Part shown: in pieces, positions 1 through 9,082 of the stretch | How positions within the stretch are numbered: position 1 is the first letter of the stretch | Layout of the letters: every line of letters starts with the position of its first letter | Assembly (NCBI RefSeq): GCF_009664975.1 | Contig: NZ_WJXB01000017.1 | Span: 1-64,000, forward strand | Origin: Paenibacillus monticola | GTDB lineage: Bacteria; Bacillota; Bacilli; Paenibacillales; Paenibacillaceae | Direction: 5' to 3' | Length of the DNA stretch: 64,000 nucleotides | The notes under the pieces: generated by a model | Told to the model about the DNA's origin: nothing | The model's input: only the letters and a program-made list of their open reading frames with translations | Databases searched by the model: none | Translations under genes and position numbers: made by a program

Positions 1-28
1 AAAAGTCTATCTTCAGCTTCCCGGGCAT
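1..28 (-). CDS. Possible start of a gene cut by the left edge
   Basis: On the minus strand an ATG at 28-26 opens a frame beginning MPGKLKIDF that runs off the window. An AAAAAAAGG stretch lies about 7 bases upstream as a weak ribosome site. In transporters of the neighbouring type a substrate-binding protein or a monooxygenase often follows the permeases, but nine residues do not allow a family call. The 109 bases between it and the permease hold no convincing terminator. Confidence 0.2.
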
Positions 29-137
29 CCTATTGCCTTTTTTTGCGTCACCTCGCGATATGGAAGTACGTTTGGACTAGAAGGACGTTGGAGTGACTTT
101 GGCTGTCCGCGTTATTTTCCCATCAAAAGTTTTTGTA

Positions 138-1034
138 TCAACCCTGATAGCTATCCCGCCAGAACAGGAGCTTACGTTCAATAGCGCGGAAGAACGAATC
201 GATTAATTTACCAACGACAGCAAAAATAATAATGCCCACAAAAACAACCTCTGTATTCGAGTTTTGCTTCGCTTCATTAATGAGGAAGCCCACACCAGAC
301 TGCGAGCCGATAAGCTCCGCCACTACCAGACCAATCCAGGCTATAGCCAGTGACAATCGCAGACCTAAAAGAATACTAGGCAACGCTGCTGGTAGAATCA
401 GCCTGCGTAGCTTCTGGTAAGGACTAAAGCCGAGTACTTTTGCCACTTCAAGCAGCTTACTGTCCACCCCCCGGATGCCCATAAATGTATTGATATAGAG
501 TGGGAAGAATGAGCCACTCAGAATAATAACTACTTTGGAAGCCTCCCCAAAACCGAACCATAGGATGATCAGTGGAGCGATTGCCAGATGCGGAACAAGG
601 CGCAACACCTGTATGCTCGGGTCCAGCAGGTATTCCGCACTGCGGAACAAACCGGTCAGCACGCCAAACAGCAAACCAAGAATGCCGCCAATGAGGAAAC
701 CTAGCCCTGCCCTTCCCATACTGACACCCAGATGATGCGTAAGCTCTCCCGTAACCGCAAGACTGACCAATGCTTTGAATATCGCCAGCGGTGTTGGCAG
801 AAAGACTGTGGAGATCAGACCAGTACTACCTGCCAACTGCCAAACAGCAACAGTAGTTATAGGGATAAGGGCTCCGGCACCCAGATCAGACAGATACAGC
901 TTCCAAACTTCAGGCGATATTAGTTTCTTGGTATCCTTGATGCGTTTAGGACTTATAGATGCCGTACCACTGTGGTCACGCACCTCTCTTGCGCTTTTAG
1001 TATTCTTGAGTAATACCTCGACTCCATCGTTCAT
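138..1034 (-). CDS. ABC transporter permease, SsuC/TauC-like
   Basis: Membrane permease of an importer of the sulfonate/taurine/nitrate class (BPD_transp_1 family). About 298 residues with several hydrophobic segments and the cytoplasmic EAA-type loop that contacts the ATPase (GIRGVDSKLLEVAKVLGFSP). The ATG at 1034 is preferred because GAGGG lies 8 bases upstream and the codon overlaps the stop of the upstream permease as ATGA, a sign of translational coupling. It is related to the next permease (shared LFPTP, LLDPS, LWFG.GE.SKV and NTFMGIRGVD motifs), so the two look like tandem paralogues that may form a heterodimer. The substrate cannot be read from the sequence. Sulfonates are the usual guess for this family. 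Confidence 0.85.
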   Translation of the reverse strand: MNDGVEVLLKNTKSAREVRDHSGTASISPKRIKDTKKLISPEVWKLYLSDLGAGALIPITTVAVWQLAGSTGLISTVFLPTPLAIFKALVSLAVTGELTHHLGVSMGRAGLGFLIGGILGLLFGVLTGLFRSAEYLLDPSIQVLRLVPHLAIAPLIILWFGFGEASKVVIILSGSFFPLYINTFMGIRGVDSKLLEVAKVLGFSPYQKLRRLILPAALPSILLGLRLSLAIAWIGLVVAELIGSQSGVGFLINEAKQNSNTEVVFVGIIIFAVVGKLIDSFFRAIERKLLFWRDSYQG

Positions 1035-1834
1035 GATGTCATCCCTCTTTCCCATCTCAGCAATCGCCGCTCTATGAGACGAACAATCGTATCACTCAGT
1101 AAGCCCGCAAGCGCGAAAATAATAATACCCACAAATACGACAGGTGTATCTGCGAACTGGCGGGCGTCTGACATCATATAACCAATGCCGGAAGTGGACG
1201 CAATAAGCTCAGCCACTACCAGACCCAACCAAGATAATCCCAATGACAGGCGTACTCCCAGCATAATGTACGGCACAGCTGCTGGAAGCACCAGCCTGAG
1301 TATTTGCTTCACCCGACTGAAGCCAAGCACCCTTGATACTTCAAACAACTTATTATCCACACCGCGAATGCCCATGAATGTATTGATATAGAGCGGAAAG
1401 AAGGCCCCTTTGGCAATTAACAGCACCTTCGACTCCTCACCGATGCCGAACCAGAGAATGAATAGTGGCACTACCGCCAGACTCGGAATCATCCGAATCA
1501 TTTGCAAGGAAGGATCAAGCAGTTTCTCCGATCTGCGGAACAAGCCAACCAGAATGCCGAAGAAGAGACCGAGCCCACCCCCTAGCAGAAAACCCGATAG
1601 CGCTCTAGCCACACTGATTCTGAGATTAATCCATAAATCACCGGAAGAGGCCAGCGTGATAAAAGAGTCAGCGATCGTATACGGTGTCGGGAACAGCATC
1701 TCCGATATGATTCCGTAGTGGCCGAGCATCTGCCACAGAATGATTACACTCCCCGGCAGCAGCAAGCCTAGTCCTAGCGTTGCCGCCTTCCCAGGTCTCC
1801 CCGTAGATCTTGCTGCTATAGCCCGATTCGCCAT
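1031..1834 (-). CDS. ABC transporter permease, SsuC/TauC-like (paralogue)
   Basis: Second inner-membrane permease of the same importer, 267 residues. It has the EAA loop (GIRGVDNKLFEVSRVLGFSR) and the C-terminal GLLSDTIVRLIERRLLRWERG tail typical of SsuC/TauC/NrtB proteins. The ribosome site AAAGGAG sits 10 bases before the ATG. Its stop overlaps the start of the following permease by 4 bases. Two non-identical permeases for one ATPase suggest a heterodimeric channel. Many SsuC systems use a homodimer. Confidence 0.87.
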   Translation of the reverse strand: MANRAIAARSTGRPGKAATLGLGLLLPGSVIILWQMLGHYGIISEMLFPTPYTIADSFITLASSGDLWINLRISVARALSGFLLGGGLGLFFGILVGLFRRSEKLLDPSLQMIRMIPSLAVVPLFILWFGIGEESKVLLIAKGAFFPLYINTFMGIRGVDNKLFEVSRVLGFSRVKQILRLVLPAAVPYIMLGVRLSLGLSWLGLVVAELIASTSGIGYMMSDARQFADTPVVFVGIIIFALAGLLSDTIVRLIERRLLRWERGMTS

Positions 1835-1933
1835 GTTTTCTTCACTCCTTTGTCGTCCCTCATTTCTTTTAATTCATAATTCACATCAGTTAAGTCGGAT
1901 TTATGGGCGAAGTAACCCCTGATTTTGAAGTTC

Positions 1934-2710
1934 TTATATCCCTGCTCCATCCATAAGCTCCAGCTCATCCACCTTTTCAAAATAATTCAGCACCCGCAGG
2001 CGCAGTTCCTGAAAAGAAGTTGTCGTCTTCTTCCGCGGATAAGGCAAATCTACAGGCACGATTCTGCTTATTTTCCCTGGCCTTGGCTCCAGAATAACTA
2101 CACGGTTACCCAAAAATACGGCCTCATCAATATCATGCGTCACAAAAATCATCGTAGTTCGGTTCGTACGCCAAATATCCAGCAAGACGGATTGCATATG
2201 CGCCCGGGTAAAAGCATCAAGTGCACCAAAGGGCTCATCCAGCAGCAGAATCTTGGGATTACGCAAGAGTGCTCTGGCAATCGCTACACGTTGGGCCATC
2301 CCGCCTGACAACTCGCGAGGATAAGACTTCTCAAAACCCTTCAGCTTTACCAGCTCAATGAGCTCATCCACCTTCCGTCTTACCTCTTTGTTGCTAAGCG
2401 GCAGATCGGAGGCGATATTCTTCTCTACGGTAAGCCAGGGAAAGAGGCGGTGCTCTTGAAAAATAAAGCCTTTGTCAATGCCGGGCCCGCGGATCTCCGC
2501 TCCTTCTAGCGTAACACTGCCGGAATAGTTACTGTCCAGGCCGGCCACGATGCGCAGCAGCGTGCTTTTTCCGCAGCCACTGGGTCCTATCACCGTGATG
2601 AATTCTCCCTCCTGCACGTGAAGGTTAATATTTTGCAAGGCTTGTATATGCCCTCCAGCGGTGTCAAAACGTTTATTGAGATTCGATATAGAGAGCAGTG
2701 CTTCTCCCAT
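1934..2710 (-). CDS. ABC transporter ATP-binding protein, SsuB/TauB-like
   Basis: Cytoplasmic ATPase energising the two permeases downstream. 258 residues with Walker A GPSGCGKST, the Q-loop FQEHRLFPWL, signature LSGGMAQRVAIARAL, Walker B ILLLDEPFGALD and the H-loop VTHDIDEAVFL. The EHRLFPW segment after the Q-loop glutamine is typical of the SsuB/TauB group. GGAGGAGG lies just upstream. It is the first gene of a three-gene leftward set and is separated from the upstream permease gene by a terminator. No substrate-binding protein is encoded on the visible side, so it may lie beyond the left edge or elsewhere. Confidence 0.87.
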   Translation of the reverse strand: MGEALLSISNLNKRFDTAGGHIQALQNINLHVQEGEFITVIGPSGCGKSTLLRIVAGLDSNYSGSVTLEGAEIRGPGIDKGFIFQEHRLFPWLTVEKNIASDLPLSNKEVRRKVDELIELVKLKGFEKSYPRELSGGMAQRVAIARALLRNPKILLLDEPFGALDAFTRAHMQSVLLDIWRTNRTTMIFVTHDIDEAVFLGNRVVILEPRPGKISRIVPVDLPYPRKKTTTSFQELRLRVLNYFEKVDELELMDGAGI

Positions 2711-2750
2711 TTCTAACTCCTCCTCCTACCCAAACGATTGAAATTCACAT

Positions 2751-2796
2751 AAAAAAACAGAGGCATCGCGATGTAACACCCGCGAATACCTCTGTC
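2751..2796 (-). terminator. Rho-independent terminator
   Basis: Read on the minus strand, an ACAGAGG...CCTCTGT stem with a second inner CGCG/CGCG pairing is followed by seven T residues. It lies downstream of the ArsB/NhaD-type gene and should end its transcript before the SsuB-like operon. No SAM riboswitch (S-box) core was recognised in this leader, although S-box control is common for sulfur transport genes in bacilli. Confidence 0.8.
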
Positions 2797-2891
2797 TGAA
2801 CAGTCGGTAAATATAATTCATAGTAAATCAATTTGAATTTGTATATTTAAAATATCATCTATCTGAAAATCTGTCAACAAAAATTCACATC

Positions 2892-4175
2892 TTAGATCAA
2901 ATACCTCAGATAGATGTACACACTGGCTATGGCAACGGATAGAATCATTAACGGAAAACCGACCTTCAAATACTTCATGAATGAAATCGGATGACCTTCT
3001 TTGGCTGCCAAGCCGGCAACGATCAGATTTGCACTAGCACCAATCAGTGTTCCATTCCCACCCAGACAAGCTCCCAGGGACAAACTCCACCACAATGGTT
3101 CTAGATTAGTAATCCCCATCTTTCCCATCTCCTGAATCAGCGGAATCATCGTGGCCACAAAAGGAATATTATCCAGAAATGCGGAAGTAATGGCACTCAT
3201 CCACAGGATCAGCATGGAGCTTGCCAACAGGTTCCCGCCAGTGAGTTCAATAGCTTTTGCCGCCAACTCCGCAACTACGCCTGTCTCGACAAGACCTCCT
3301 ACCAGAACAAACAGGCCGATAAAGAAAAATATTGTGATCCATTCTGCACTGTAAAAGGCCTTCTCCAGCATGTTCTCCCCTCCGGTTAACAACAGCAGTA
3401 GAAATGCACCTGCCAAGGCAACCGTAGCCGACTCCAAATGCAGAGTCTGATGAAGGAAGAAGCCGGAAATGGTGAGGCCCAGCACGATCAGACACTTTTT
3501 CAGCAGCTTATGATCGGTAATCATCGCTTTCTCATCCATCTCCATAATGCTTTGCTGCAGTTCAGGTGTCGATCTGATTTGCTTACGGAACAGCAGTAAG
3601 AATAGCGGAATATACGCCAGAACAATAATGATGATTACCGGTGCCAGATTACTGATAAATGACATGAACGTCAGCTCTTTCACTGCACTACCGATCATAA
3701 TATTAGGTGGGTCACCGATCAGCGTTGCCGTACCGCCAACATTTGAGGCGATAATCTGTGAGATCAGAAACGGCAGCGGATTGATGCGCAACTGCTTCGT
3801 AATACTAAAGGTAACAGGAACGATGAGAAGCACCGTTGTAACGTTATCCAAAAAGGCTGAGGCCACGGCTGTAATAACCATCAGCGCAATCAGTATTCTT
3901 TCCGGTTTTCCTTTGGACACTTTGGCTGCTTTCACCGCTACGTATTTAAATACACCGGTATCCGCGGTAATGCCAACAATCATCATCATCCCCACCAGCA
4001 ACCCCAGCGTATTGAAATCGATATGCCGCAGGGCGGTTTCCTGATCGAGAATGCCCAGCCCTATCATGAGTATAGCTCCAACCATAGCCAGGATAGTGCG
4101 GTGAATCTTCTCGGAAATGATCAGCCCATAAGTAAGCAGGAAAATACCAATCGCCCAAATCGCTTGCTGCTCCAT
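2892..4175 (-). CDS. ArsB/NhaD-family ion transporter
   Basis: Integral membrane transporter of the ion transporter superfamily that includes ArsB, NhaD and the P protein. 427 residues, almost wholly hydrophobic. The inverted-repeat architecture is visible: AFLDNVTTVLLIVP in the first half matches AFLDNIPFVATMIP in the second, and GGTATLIGDPPNIMIG matches GGNGTLIGASANLIVAG. The family contains arsenite exporters, Na+/H+ antiporters and carboxylate carriers, and sequence alone does not decide the substrate. The ribosome site GGGGGAG is 5 bases before the ATG. The gene stands alone, divergent from the LLM oxidoreductase. It is about 50 kb from the arsM gene here, so an arsenic role is not implied by context. 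Confidence 0.85.
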   Translation of the reverse strand: MEQQAIWAIGIFLLTYGLIISEKIHRTILAMVGAILMIGLGILDQETALRHIDFNTLGLLVGMMMIVGITADTGVFKYVAVKAAKVSKGKPERILIALMVITAVASAFLDNVTTVLLIVPVTFSITKQLRINPLPFLISQIIASNVGGTATLIGDPPNIMIGSAVKELTFMSFISNLAPVIIIIVLAYIPLFLLLFRKQIRSTPELQQSIMEMDEKAMITDHKLLKKCLIVLGLTISGFFLHQTLHLESATVALAGAFLLLLLTGGENMLEKAFYSAEWITIFFFIGLFVLVGGLVETGVVAELAAKAIELTGGNLLASSMLILWMSAITSAFLDNIPFVATMIPLIQEMGKMGITNLEPLWWSLSLGACLGGNGTLIGASANLIVAGLAAKEGHPISFMKYLKVGFPLMILSVAIASVYIYLRYLI

Positions 4176-4363
4176 TCTTTCTCCCCCGTACTTCTTCTAT
4201 ATTTTCTCAAGGTTTTATTATACCAAATAATAGATTAAAATTATATTTTCAATTATGCAAATCGTGATATGAACCCATTATTTTTGTCCTTTGATTTAAT
4301 CATAAAACAATAAACGTATATAATGAATATATATAGCAGTATCATGATGAATATTTTTCACAA

Positions 4364-4394
4364 GCTTACATTTAGTAAGCAATAATGATATAAT
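4364..4394 (+). promoter_or_regulatory. Promoter with palindromic operator for the LLM oxidoreductase
   Basis: TTACAT (4366-4371) and TATAAT (4389-4394) are 17 bases apart, a good sigma-A promoter facing the flavin oxidoreductase. The palindrome GCTTAC-ATTTA-GTAAGC (4364-4380) covers the -35 box completely, as a repressor site would. No regulator gene is adjacent, so the binding protein is unknown; MarR/DUF24 or TetR types are possible. Confidence 0.6.
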
Positions 4395-4465
4395 GTTTAC
4401 AATCCTCTGTCTGCCGGACAAGCTTTAAACACTACATAAACAATATGAATAACAAGGAGTTTCTG

Positions 4466-5563
4466 ATGATGGACAACAAAACAAATAAAGAGATTGTACC
4501 TGCCTTCGAATTTGGAATTTATACACTGGGGGATATCGTCTCCGATTGCCATACCGGACAGACGATCAGCCCGAGACAACGCCTAAATGAGGTTATAGCT
4601 GCAGCCAAGCTTGCCGATGAAGCCGGACTTGATGTGTTCGGTGTAGGTGAGCATCATCGGCTTGATTTTGTCATCTCCTCGGTCCCCGTCGTTCTGGCAG
4701 CCATCTCTCAGGTGACTAGCAGAATCAAATTGACCAGCGCCACAACTGTCCTGAGCACTATCGACCCTGTGCGGGTATTCGAAGATTTCGCCACGCTTGA
4801 TCTGCTCTCGAATGGCCGTGCTGAGATTATTGCCGGGCGTGGGGCATTTGTGGAGTCCTTCCCCCTGTTCGGGTATGAGCTTGAGGATTATCACCGACTG
4901 TTCACCGAGAACATCAATCTGCTACTGGAGCTAAATAAGCATGAAATTATGAATTGGGAGGGTGAGTTCCGTTCTTCCCTGAAGAATGCCGAAATTGCTC
5001 CGCGTCCGTTGCAGCACAAGCTCCCGCTCTGGATGGGTATCGGCGGCTCTCCTGAAAGTGCTGAAAAAGCAGGAACGCTTGGAATCGGCATGGCCATCGC
5101 TATCCTGAACGGCAGACCAGAACCGCTACAGCATCTCGCCGATATCTATCGCAATGCGGGTGCCAAGGCCGGTCATGCTCCCGAAGCTTTGAAGATCGCT
5201 ATCACGAGCCACGGCTATATTGCCCACACTTCAAACCAAGCGCTGGATGAATATTATCCTTACTACTATAGCTATCGCAACTCCATCAGTCCACAACGCA
5301 TTCAAGAATATAGCGTATCACGCAGCGAGTTTGGACAATTCGTCTCCCCAGACAATACACTGGCAGTCGGCAGCCCACAGCAGATCATCGAGAAAATTCT
5401 TTACCAGCATGAGCTGTTCGGCCATAGCCGCTTTATGACCCAGCTTGATATCGGAGGGCTCCCCTTCTCCAAAGTCGCAGCAGCTATTGAACTGCTGGCA
5501 ACCGAGGTTGCCCCAGTCGTGCGGCGGGAGGTCGCTAAGAAGACAAGCATCTCTGCACGCTGA
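4466..5563 (+). CDS. LLM-class flavin-dependent oxidoreductase
   Basis: Cytosolic FMN-dependent oxidoreductase of the bacterial luciferase-like family (TIM barrel), about 365 residues. Family signatures include FGIYTLGD at the N-terminus, GVGEHHRLDF, SATTVLSTIDPVRVFEDFATLD and the glycine-rich IIAGRGAF segment that binds the flavin phosphate. It resembles the Atu2307/SP_0267-type subgroup, from memory. An in-frame ATG also occurs at 4445, but AAGGAG at 4454-4459 lies 6 bases before the ATG at 4466, so 4466 (or 4469) is the likely start. It is monocistronic, with a palindrome over its -35 box, which suggests induction by a small molecule. The substrate is unknown. Confidence 0.85.
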   Translation: MMDNKTNKEIVPAFEFGIYTLGDIVSDCHTGQTISPRQRLNEVIAAAKLADEAGLDVFGVGEHHRLDFVISSVPVVLAAISQVTSRIKLTSATTVLSTIDPVRVFEDFATLDLLSNGRAEIIAGRGAFVESFPLFGYELEDYHRLFTENINLLLELNKHEIMNWEGEFRSSLKNAEIAPRPLQHKLPLWMGIGGSPESAEKAGTLGIGMAIAILNGRPEPLQHLADIYRNAGAKAGHAPEALKIAITSHGYIAHTSNQALDEYYPYYYSYRNSISPQRIQEYSVSRSEFGQFVSPDNTLAVGSPQQIIEKILYQHELFGHSRFMTQLDIGGLPFSKVAAAIELLATEVAPVVRREVAKKTSISAR

Positions 5564-5673
5564 CGATTAATTATCCTCTGAATTTATTCTAAACCCGCTG
5601 AATGGGGTAAATAACTACGTGCTGCCTCTTTTACGGGTGGCTACAAAAAACACACCCTAGAAGTGAGGTTCCT

Positions 5674-6795
5674 ATGAATAAAATAACAGGTTACGCCGCA
5701 TTCCTTGCAGGTTTCTTCATTCTGTTAGGAGGAATCCACCCGTCAAGCGCAGCCGCAGCGGGAAATTATACAGCCAAAGTACAGGCGAATTCCTTAAATG
5801 TTCGTAGTGAACCGGCTGCGGGTTCGTCCGTCAAGGGAAGCTTAAGGAACGGTGTACTAGTTACAGTTACCGATGAAGATCACGGCTGGCTAAAGGTGCA
5901 AGCTGGGAACACATCCGGCTGGGTGGCAGGATATTACCTTAAGAAAATTAACGGTTCAGGTCAGGCATCAGGCTCATCTGGCTCCGTTGCCACAAACGTA
6001 AAAACTTCTACCTCTGGAGGCAGTTCAACAAAAGCAACGGTCATTGCTAATTCCCTGCGCATCAGGGGAGGTCCAGGTACGCATTATAAAGTGTTGGGTT
6101 CTTTACAATCACATGATTCCGTTACGATTATCCAGCGACAAAACGGCTGGATACAGATTCGGACAGTGAATGGAGAAACCGGCTGGGTTGCAGAGCAATA
6201 CATACGGAGCGGGTCATCAAAGAGCAGTACAGTACGATCAAGTGGTGGGGGGCTGAGTGGCAAGCTGATCGTCATTGATCCTGGTCATGGTGGCAGCGAT
6301 CCGGGAATGCTCGGCACTACCTATAACACGATGGAGAAGGATCTGAATCTCCAGACAGCTATTTATGTTCGAGATGATTTGAAATCCAGGGGGGCTCGTG
6401 TCGAAATGACACGCACGCGGAATAATCAGAAACCCTCTCTTGGTCAGCGGGTGCAGTTCAGCGATGCACTCGGTGCAGATGCATTTGTAAGCATCCATTA
6501 TAATTCCTCTCCGAAGAAGGTATCGGGTACACTGACCTTTTTTTATTCAGAAGCAGATGATTTGTTGCTGGCTCGCGCGATCGAGAATCGACTCGGACAA
6601 GGTATAGGCCTTAAGAGCAATGGATTATCGTTCGGCGACTACCGCGTTCTGAGGGGAAATCCTCTACCAGCAGCGCTGATCGAGCTCGGATTTCTCACTA
6701 ATCCCGCGGATGAAGCCATTGTCCGCAAAGCCTCCTATCAGAAGAAAGCAGCCAAGGCCATCGCAGATGGGTTGGCAGACTATTTCAGGAGGTAA
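5674..6795 (+). CDS. Secreted N-acetylmuramoyl-L-alanine amidase with two SH3b domains
   Basis: Cell-wall hydrolase that cleaves the bond between N-acetylmuramic acid and L-alanine. 373 residues: Sec signal peptide (about 1-29, ending SSAAAAG), two bacterial SH3 domains (about 31-90 and 115-175, each with an N.LNVRS or N.LRIRGGPG motif), a Ser/Gly linker, and a C-terminal Amidase_3 domain (about 195-370). Zinc ligands of the family are visible as IDPGHGG, the EKDLNL glutamate and SIHYN. The general base should be the glutamate in ALIELGFLTN. Resembles CwlC/CwlD/LytC-like amidases used in cell separation or spore development. It sits alone between the oxidoreductase and the lipoprotein operon; ribosome site AGTGAGG. 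No clear terminator follows. Confidence 0.9.
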   Translation: MNKITGYAAFLAGFFILLGGIHPSSAAAAGNYTAKVQANSLNVRSEPAAGSSVKGSLRNGVLVTVTDEDHGWLKVQAGNTSGWVAGYYLKKINGSGQASGSSGSVATNVKTSTSGGSSTKATVIANSLRIRGGPGTHYKVLGSLQSHDSVTIIQRQNGWIQIRTVNGETGWVAEQYIRSGSSKSSTVRSSGGGLSGKLIVIDPGHGGSDPGMLGTTYNTMEKDLNLQTAIYVRDDLKSRGARVEMTRTRNNQKPSLGQRVQFSDALGADAFVSIHYNSSPKKVSGTLTFFYSEADDLLLARAIENRLGQGIGLKSNGLSFGDYRVLRGNPLPAALIELGFLTNPADEAIVRKASYQKKAAKAIADGLADYFRR

Positions 6796-6900
6796 TCGTA
6801 TGGCATATTACAAAAGTTAAGCTGCCTTTACTATTTTGAAACTACTTTGCGGACCTTTGTGGGATATACTAGCCAAAGATCGAACAAAGGAGCCTACCTT

Positions 6901-8370
6901 ATGAAAACAATTCGGCTAAGTGTCTTACTATTATTGACCGTACTTGCAACAGGCTGCAGCGCTGTGAAGACTCCCAGCGATTTGCTTCGTGCCCCATTGC
7001 AAGATAAAGCAGATGGAACGATTTCTGGAATTGTGAACCCTTTTCTGCCTGCTAATGCCCACCTGACCGTGCCCGTTCAATCACAGTCAGGCAGTGCCAT
7101 TCAATTACAGGATTTGGACCAGGATGGACAGGATGAAATCTTGGCCTTCTATAAGACAGACAAAACAGATTATGAAGTCAATGCCCTTGTGTTGTCCCAA
7201 AAAGACGGAACGTGGAAGAAACTTACTACCATTACCGGAGTTGGCAGTGAACTGGACTATGTGCAATTTATCGATGTTACCGCAGATGGATCCACTGATA
7301 TGCTGCTCGGGTTTAGCGGGGGGACAGGACTAAGCAAAGAGTTGTCTGTGTACAGCCTTAAAAACTCACAGCTTACCGAAATTCTGAAACAGCCTTATGA
7401 CCATATGGTCGTAGGAGATATCACAAATGAAGGAAAGAGCGAAATCGCCCTGTTCCAGAGCAGTGTCATAAGTGACACGCAGCCCGGATCTAACCTCCAA
7501 CTTATTGCTCTAAGTGGGGGCCAGTTGCAAATTTTGTCCAGCCAGAGCATTGACGGAACAGTAATACAAGTGCTTTTCGACAAGGCTTCTCCTGCAAGCT
7601 CCGGCTTGTTTGTGGATGTCGCCATTGGTGCACATTCCTCTTACACCGCCCTTATGACTTGGGAACATGGTGCCTTTATAGATAAACTCGCGTCCAATAA
7701 TTACCATCATTCGGAGCTTGCGGACAGCAAAAATATTGAACTCAGTCCCCAACATTCTGCCCAAGCAGGACTCATTGGTGAGCACAATATGGCTATGAAG
7801 GATTATCCATTATATAGTACAGACATAAACGGTGACGGGATTATCGAAATCGGATTTCTAGTGCCTCCTGCCGGTATGGAGGCCATGGCTCCGCTCGCCA
7901 CCCCTTTTATCAGCAAATATTATCAATGGGATGGCGGCTCCAAACTTAACTTTAAAGAGGAACAGTTCGACAGATGGGGCTTCAACTTCCATATTCCGCA
8001 GAACTGGGCCGGCAAATATACGCTAGAGGTTCCAACTGAATCTCCAACTCCCTGGGAAAGTATTCAGTTCAGTTACAGTAATGGAGCTAGCAGTGAACCC
8101 GTCCCTCTCCTGAAGTTGCGTCTGCTTCCCAAAAAGGATTGGAAAACAGCTGAAATTAAACTGCGTGCGGAGCATGCTTCCTATAAGATGCTATATGAGG
8201 TACCCAATACAGAGGATACTACAGCCTCAAACGTTATCGTTGCGGTTCTGCCAGCAGCATCAGAATCCAATAAGTTGGTAGGAGCAGCGCTTCAAGAATA
8301 TCAACAACTGCAGTTGACGCTGGACGAAGTGCAGAAGCTGGCGGGCACCCCGCAGAAACCCATAGAATAA
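6901..8370 (+). CDS. Lipoprotein with FG-GAP/VCBS-like repeats
   Basis: Predicted membrane-anchored lipoprotein, about 489 residues. The start at 6901 is chosen because AAAGGAG precedes it and it gives a canonical lipoprotein signal (hydrophobic run ending LATGC). At least four Asp-rich loops of the FG-GAP type are visible: DLDQDGQDEIL, DVTADGSTDML, DITNEGKSEIA and DINGDGIIEIG. They suggest a beta-propeller with Ca2+-binding turns. The C-terminal third looks like a separate globular domain without a family I recognise. It lies 16 bases upstream of a response regulator and kinase and is probably cotranscribed with them. It may be an extracytoplasmic ligand or stress sensor for the kinase; that link is inference. 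Confidence 0.8.
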   Translation: MKTIRLSVLLLLTVLATGCSAVKTPSDLLRAPLQDKADGTISGIVNPFLPANAHLTVPVQSQSGSAIQLQDLDQDGQDEILAFYKTDKTDYEVNALVLSQKDGTWKKLTTITGVGSELDYVQFIDVTADGSTDMLLGFSGGTGLSKELSVYSLKNSQLTEILKQPYDHMVVGDITNEGKSEIALFQSSVISDTQPGSNLQLIALSGGQLQILSSQSIDGTVIQVLFDKASPASSGLFVDVAIGAHSSYTALMTWEHGAFIDKLASNNYHHSELADSKNIELSPQHSAQAGLIGEHNMAMKDYPLYSTDINGDGIIEIGFLVPPAGMEAMAPLATPFISKYYQWDGGSKLNFKEEQFDRWGFNFHIPQNWAGKYTLEVPTESPTPWESIQFSYSNGASSEPVPLLKLRLLPKKDWKTAEIKLRAEHASYKMLYEVPNTEDTTASNVIVAVLPAASESNKLVGAALQEYQQLQLTLDEVQKLAGTPQKPIE

Positions 8371-8386
8371 CAAGGAGGACCGATCC

Positions 8387-9082
8387 ATGAAAGTGCTGTT
8401 ACTGGAGGACGAGAAGCCTATTCGCGACTTCATTCGAGTAAATCTGAAGCGCGCAGGCTTTGATGTCGTAGAAGCAGAGACTGGTGAATACGCATTATCC
8501 GTCGCCTTGGAACAGAGAGATTTCGATATTGCTATTCTGGACCTGATGCTTCCCGGTATTAGCGGCTTCCATGTATGCGAAAGACTGCGCAGCAATTTCC
8601 CTAGACTTGGAATTATTATGCTGACAGCCAAAAGCCAGGAAGTGGATAAAGTAATGGGACTCGAAAGCGGCGCTGACGATTATGTTGTGAAACCCTTCAG
8701 TCCGGTTGAACTGGTCGCTCGGGTCAGATCGCTGGTTCGGCGCATGTATCCAGGGGATATTCCTCCCCAAGAGAGCTCCATGGAGCGGCTTCCGTTCACA
8801 CTGATGCTCGATGAACGCAGATTATTAAAGAACGGGGACGATATTCCACTTACACCAACGGAATTCTCCATCGTGAAGCTGCTTATGGAGCAGCCCAATA
8901 AAGCCGTTAGCCGAGATGTTATCCTGAGCTCCGTATGGGGACAATATTTTATGGGAGAGCTTAAGATTGTAGATGTAAATATTAGCCGTATCCGCCAAAA
9001 AATCGGGCAAGATTCTGCTGGGCCACAATACTTGGAGACGGTCTGGGGATTTGGTTATCTATGGAGGGTCCAGAATTCATGA
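8387..9082 (+). CDS. OmpR/PhoB-family response regulator
   Basis: DNA-binding response regulator of 231 residues. The receiver domain (about 1-115) has the acidic pair EDE, the phosphoacceptor aspartate in LDLMLPG, the conserved threonine in MLTAKS and lysine in VVKPFSP. The C-terminal winged helix (about 130-230) has the LTPTEFSIVKLLMEQPNKAVSRD and VDVNISRIRQKIG features of Trans_reg_C. GGAGG is upstream. The stop overlaps the kinase start as ATGA, so the two are translationally coupled. The likely partner is the kinase immediately downstream. Targets are unknown. Confidence 0.92.
   Translation: MKVLLLEDEKPIRDFIRVNLKRAGFDVVEAETGEYALSVALEQRDFDIAILDLMLPGISGFHVCERLRSNFPRLGIIMLTAKSQEVDKVMGLESGADDYVVKPFSPVELVARVRSLVRRMYPGDIPPQESSMERLPFTLMLDERRLLKNGDDIPLTPTEFSIVKLLMEQPNKAVSRDVILSSVWGQYFMGELKIVDVNISRIRQKIGQDSAGPQYLETVWGFGYLWRVQNS

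Noticed and set aside
2797..2891. SAM riboswitch before the sulfonate-type operon
   Set aside because: No S-box core was found on the minus strand; the only structure is a plain terminator.
3547..4044. 165-residue open frame on the plus strand
   Set aside because: Antisense shadow of the ArsB/NhaD-type gene, with the Ile/Ser-rich composition such shadows give.
2892..4175. Linking the ArsB/NhaD-type gene to arsenic resistance
   Set aside because: The family is broad, no ars genes are adjacent, and arsM is over 50 kb away under a different palindrome.
5564..5673. Terminator after the LLM oxidoreductase
   Set aside because: Only weak short pairings without a T tract were seen.
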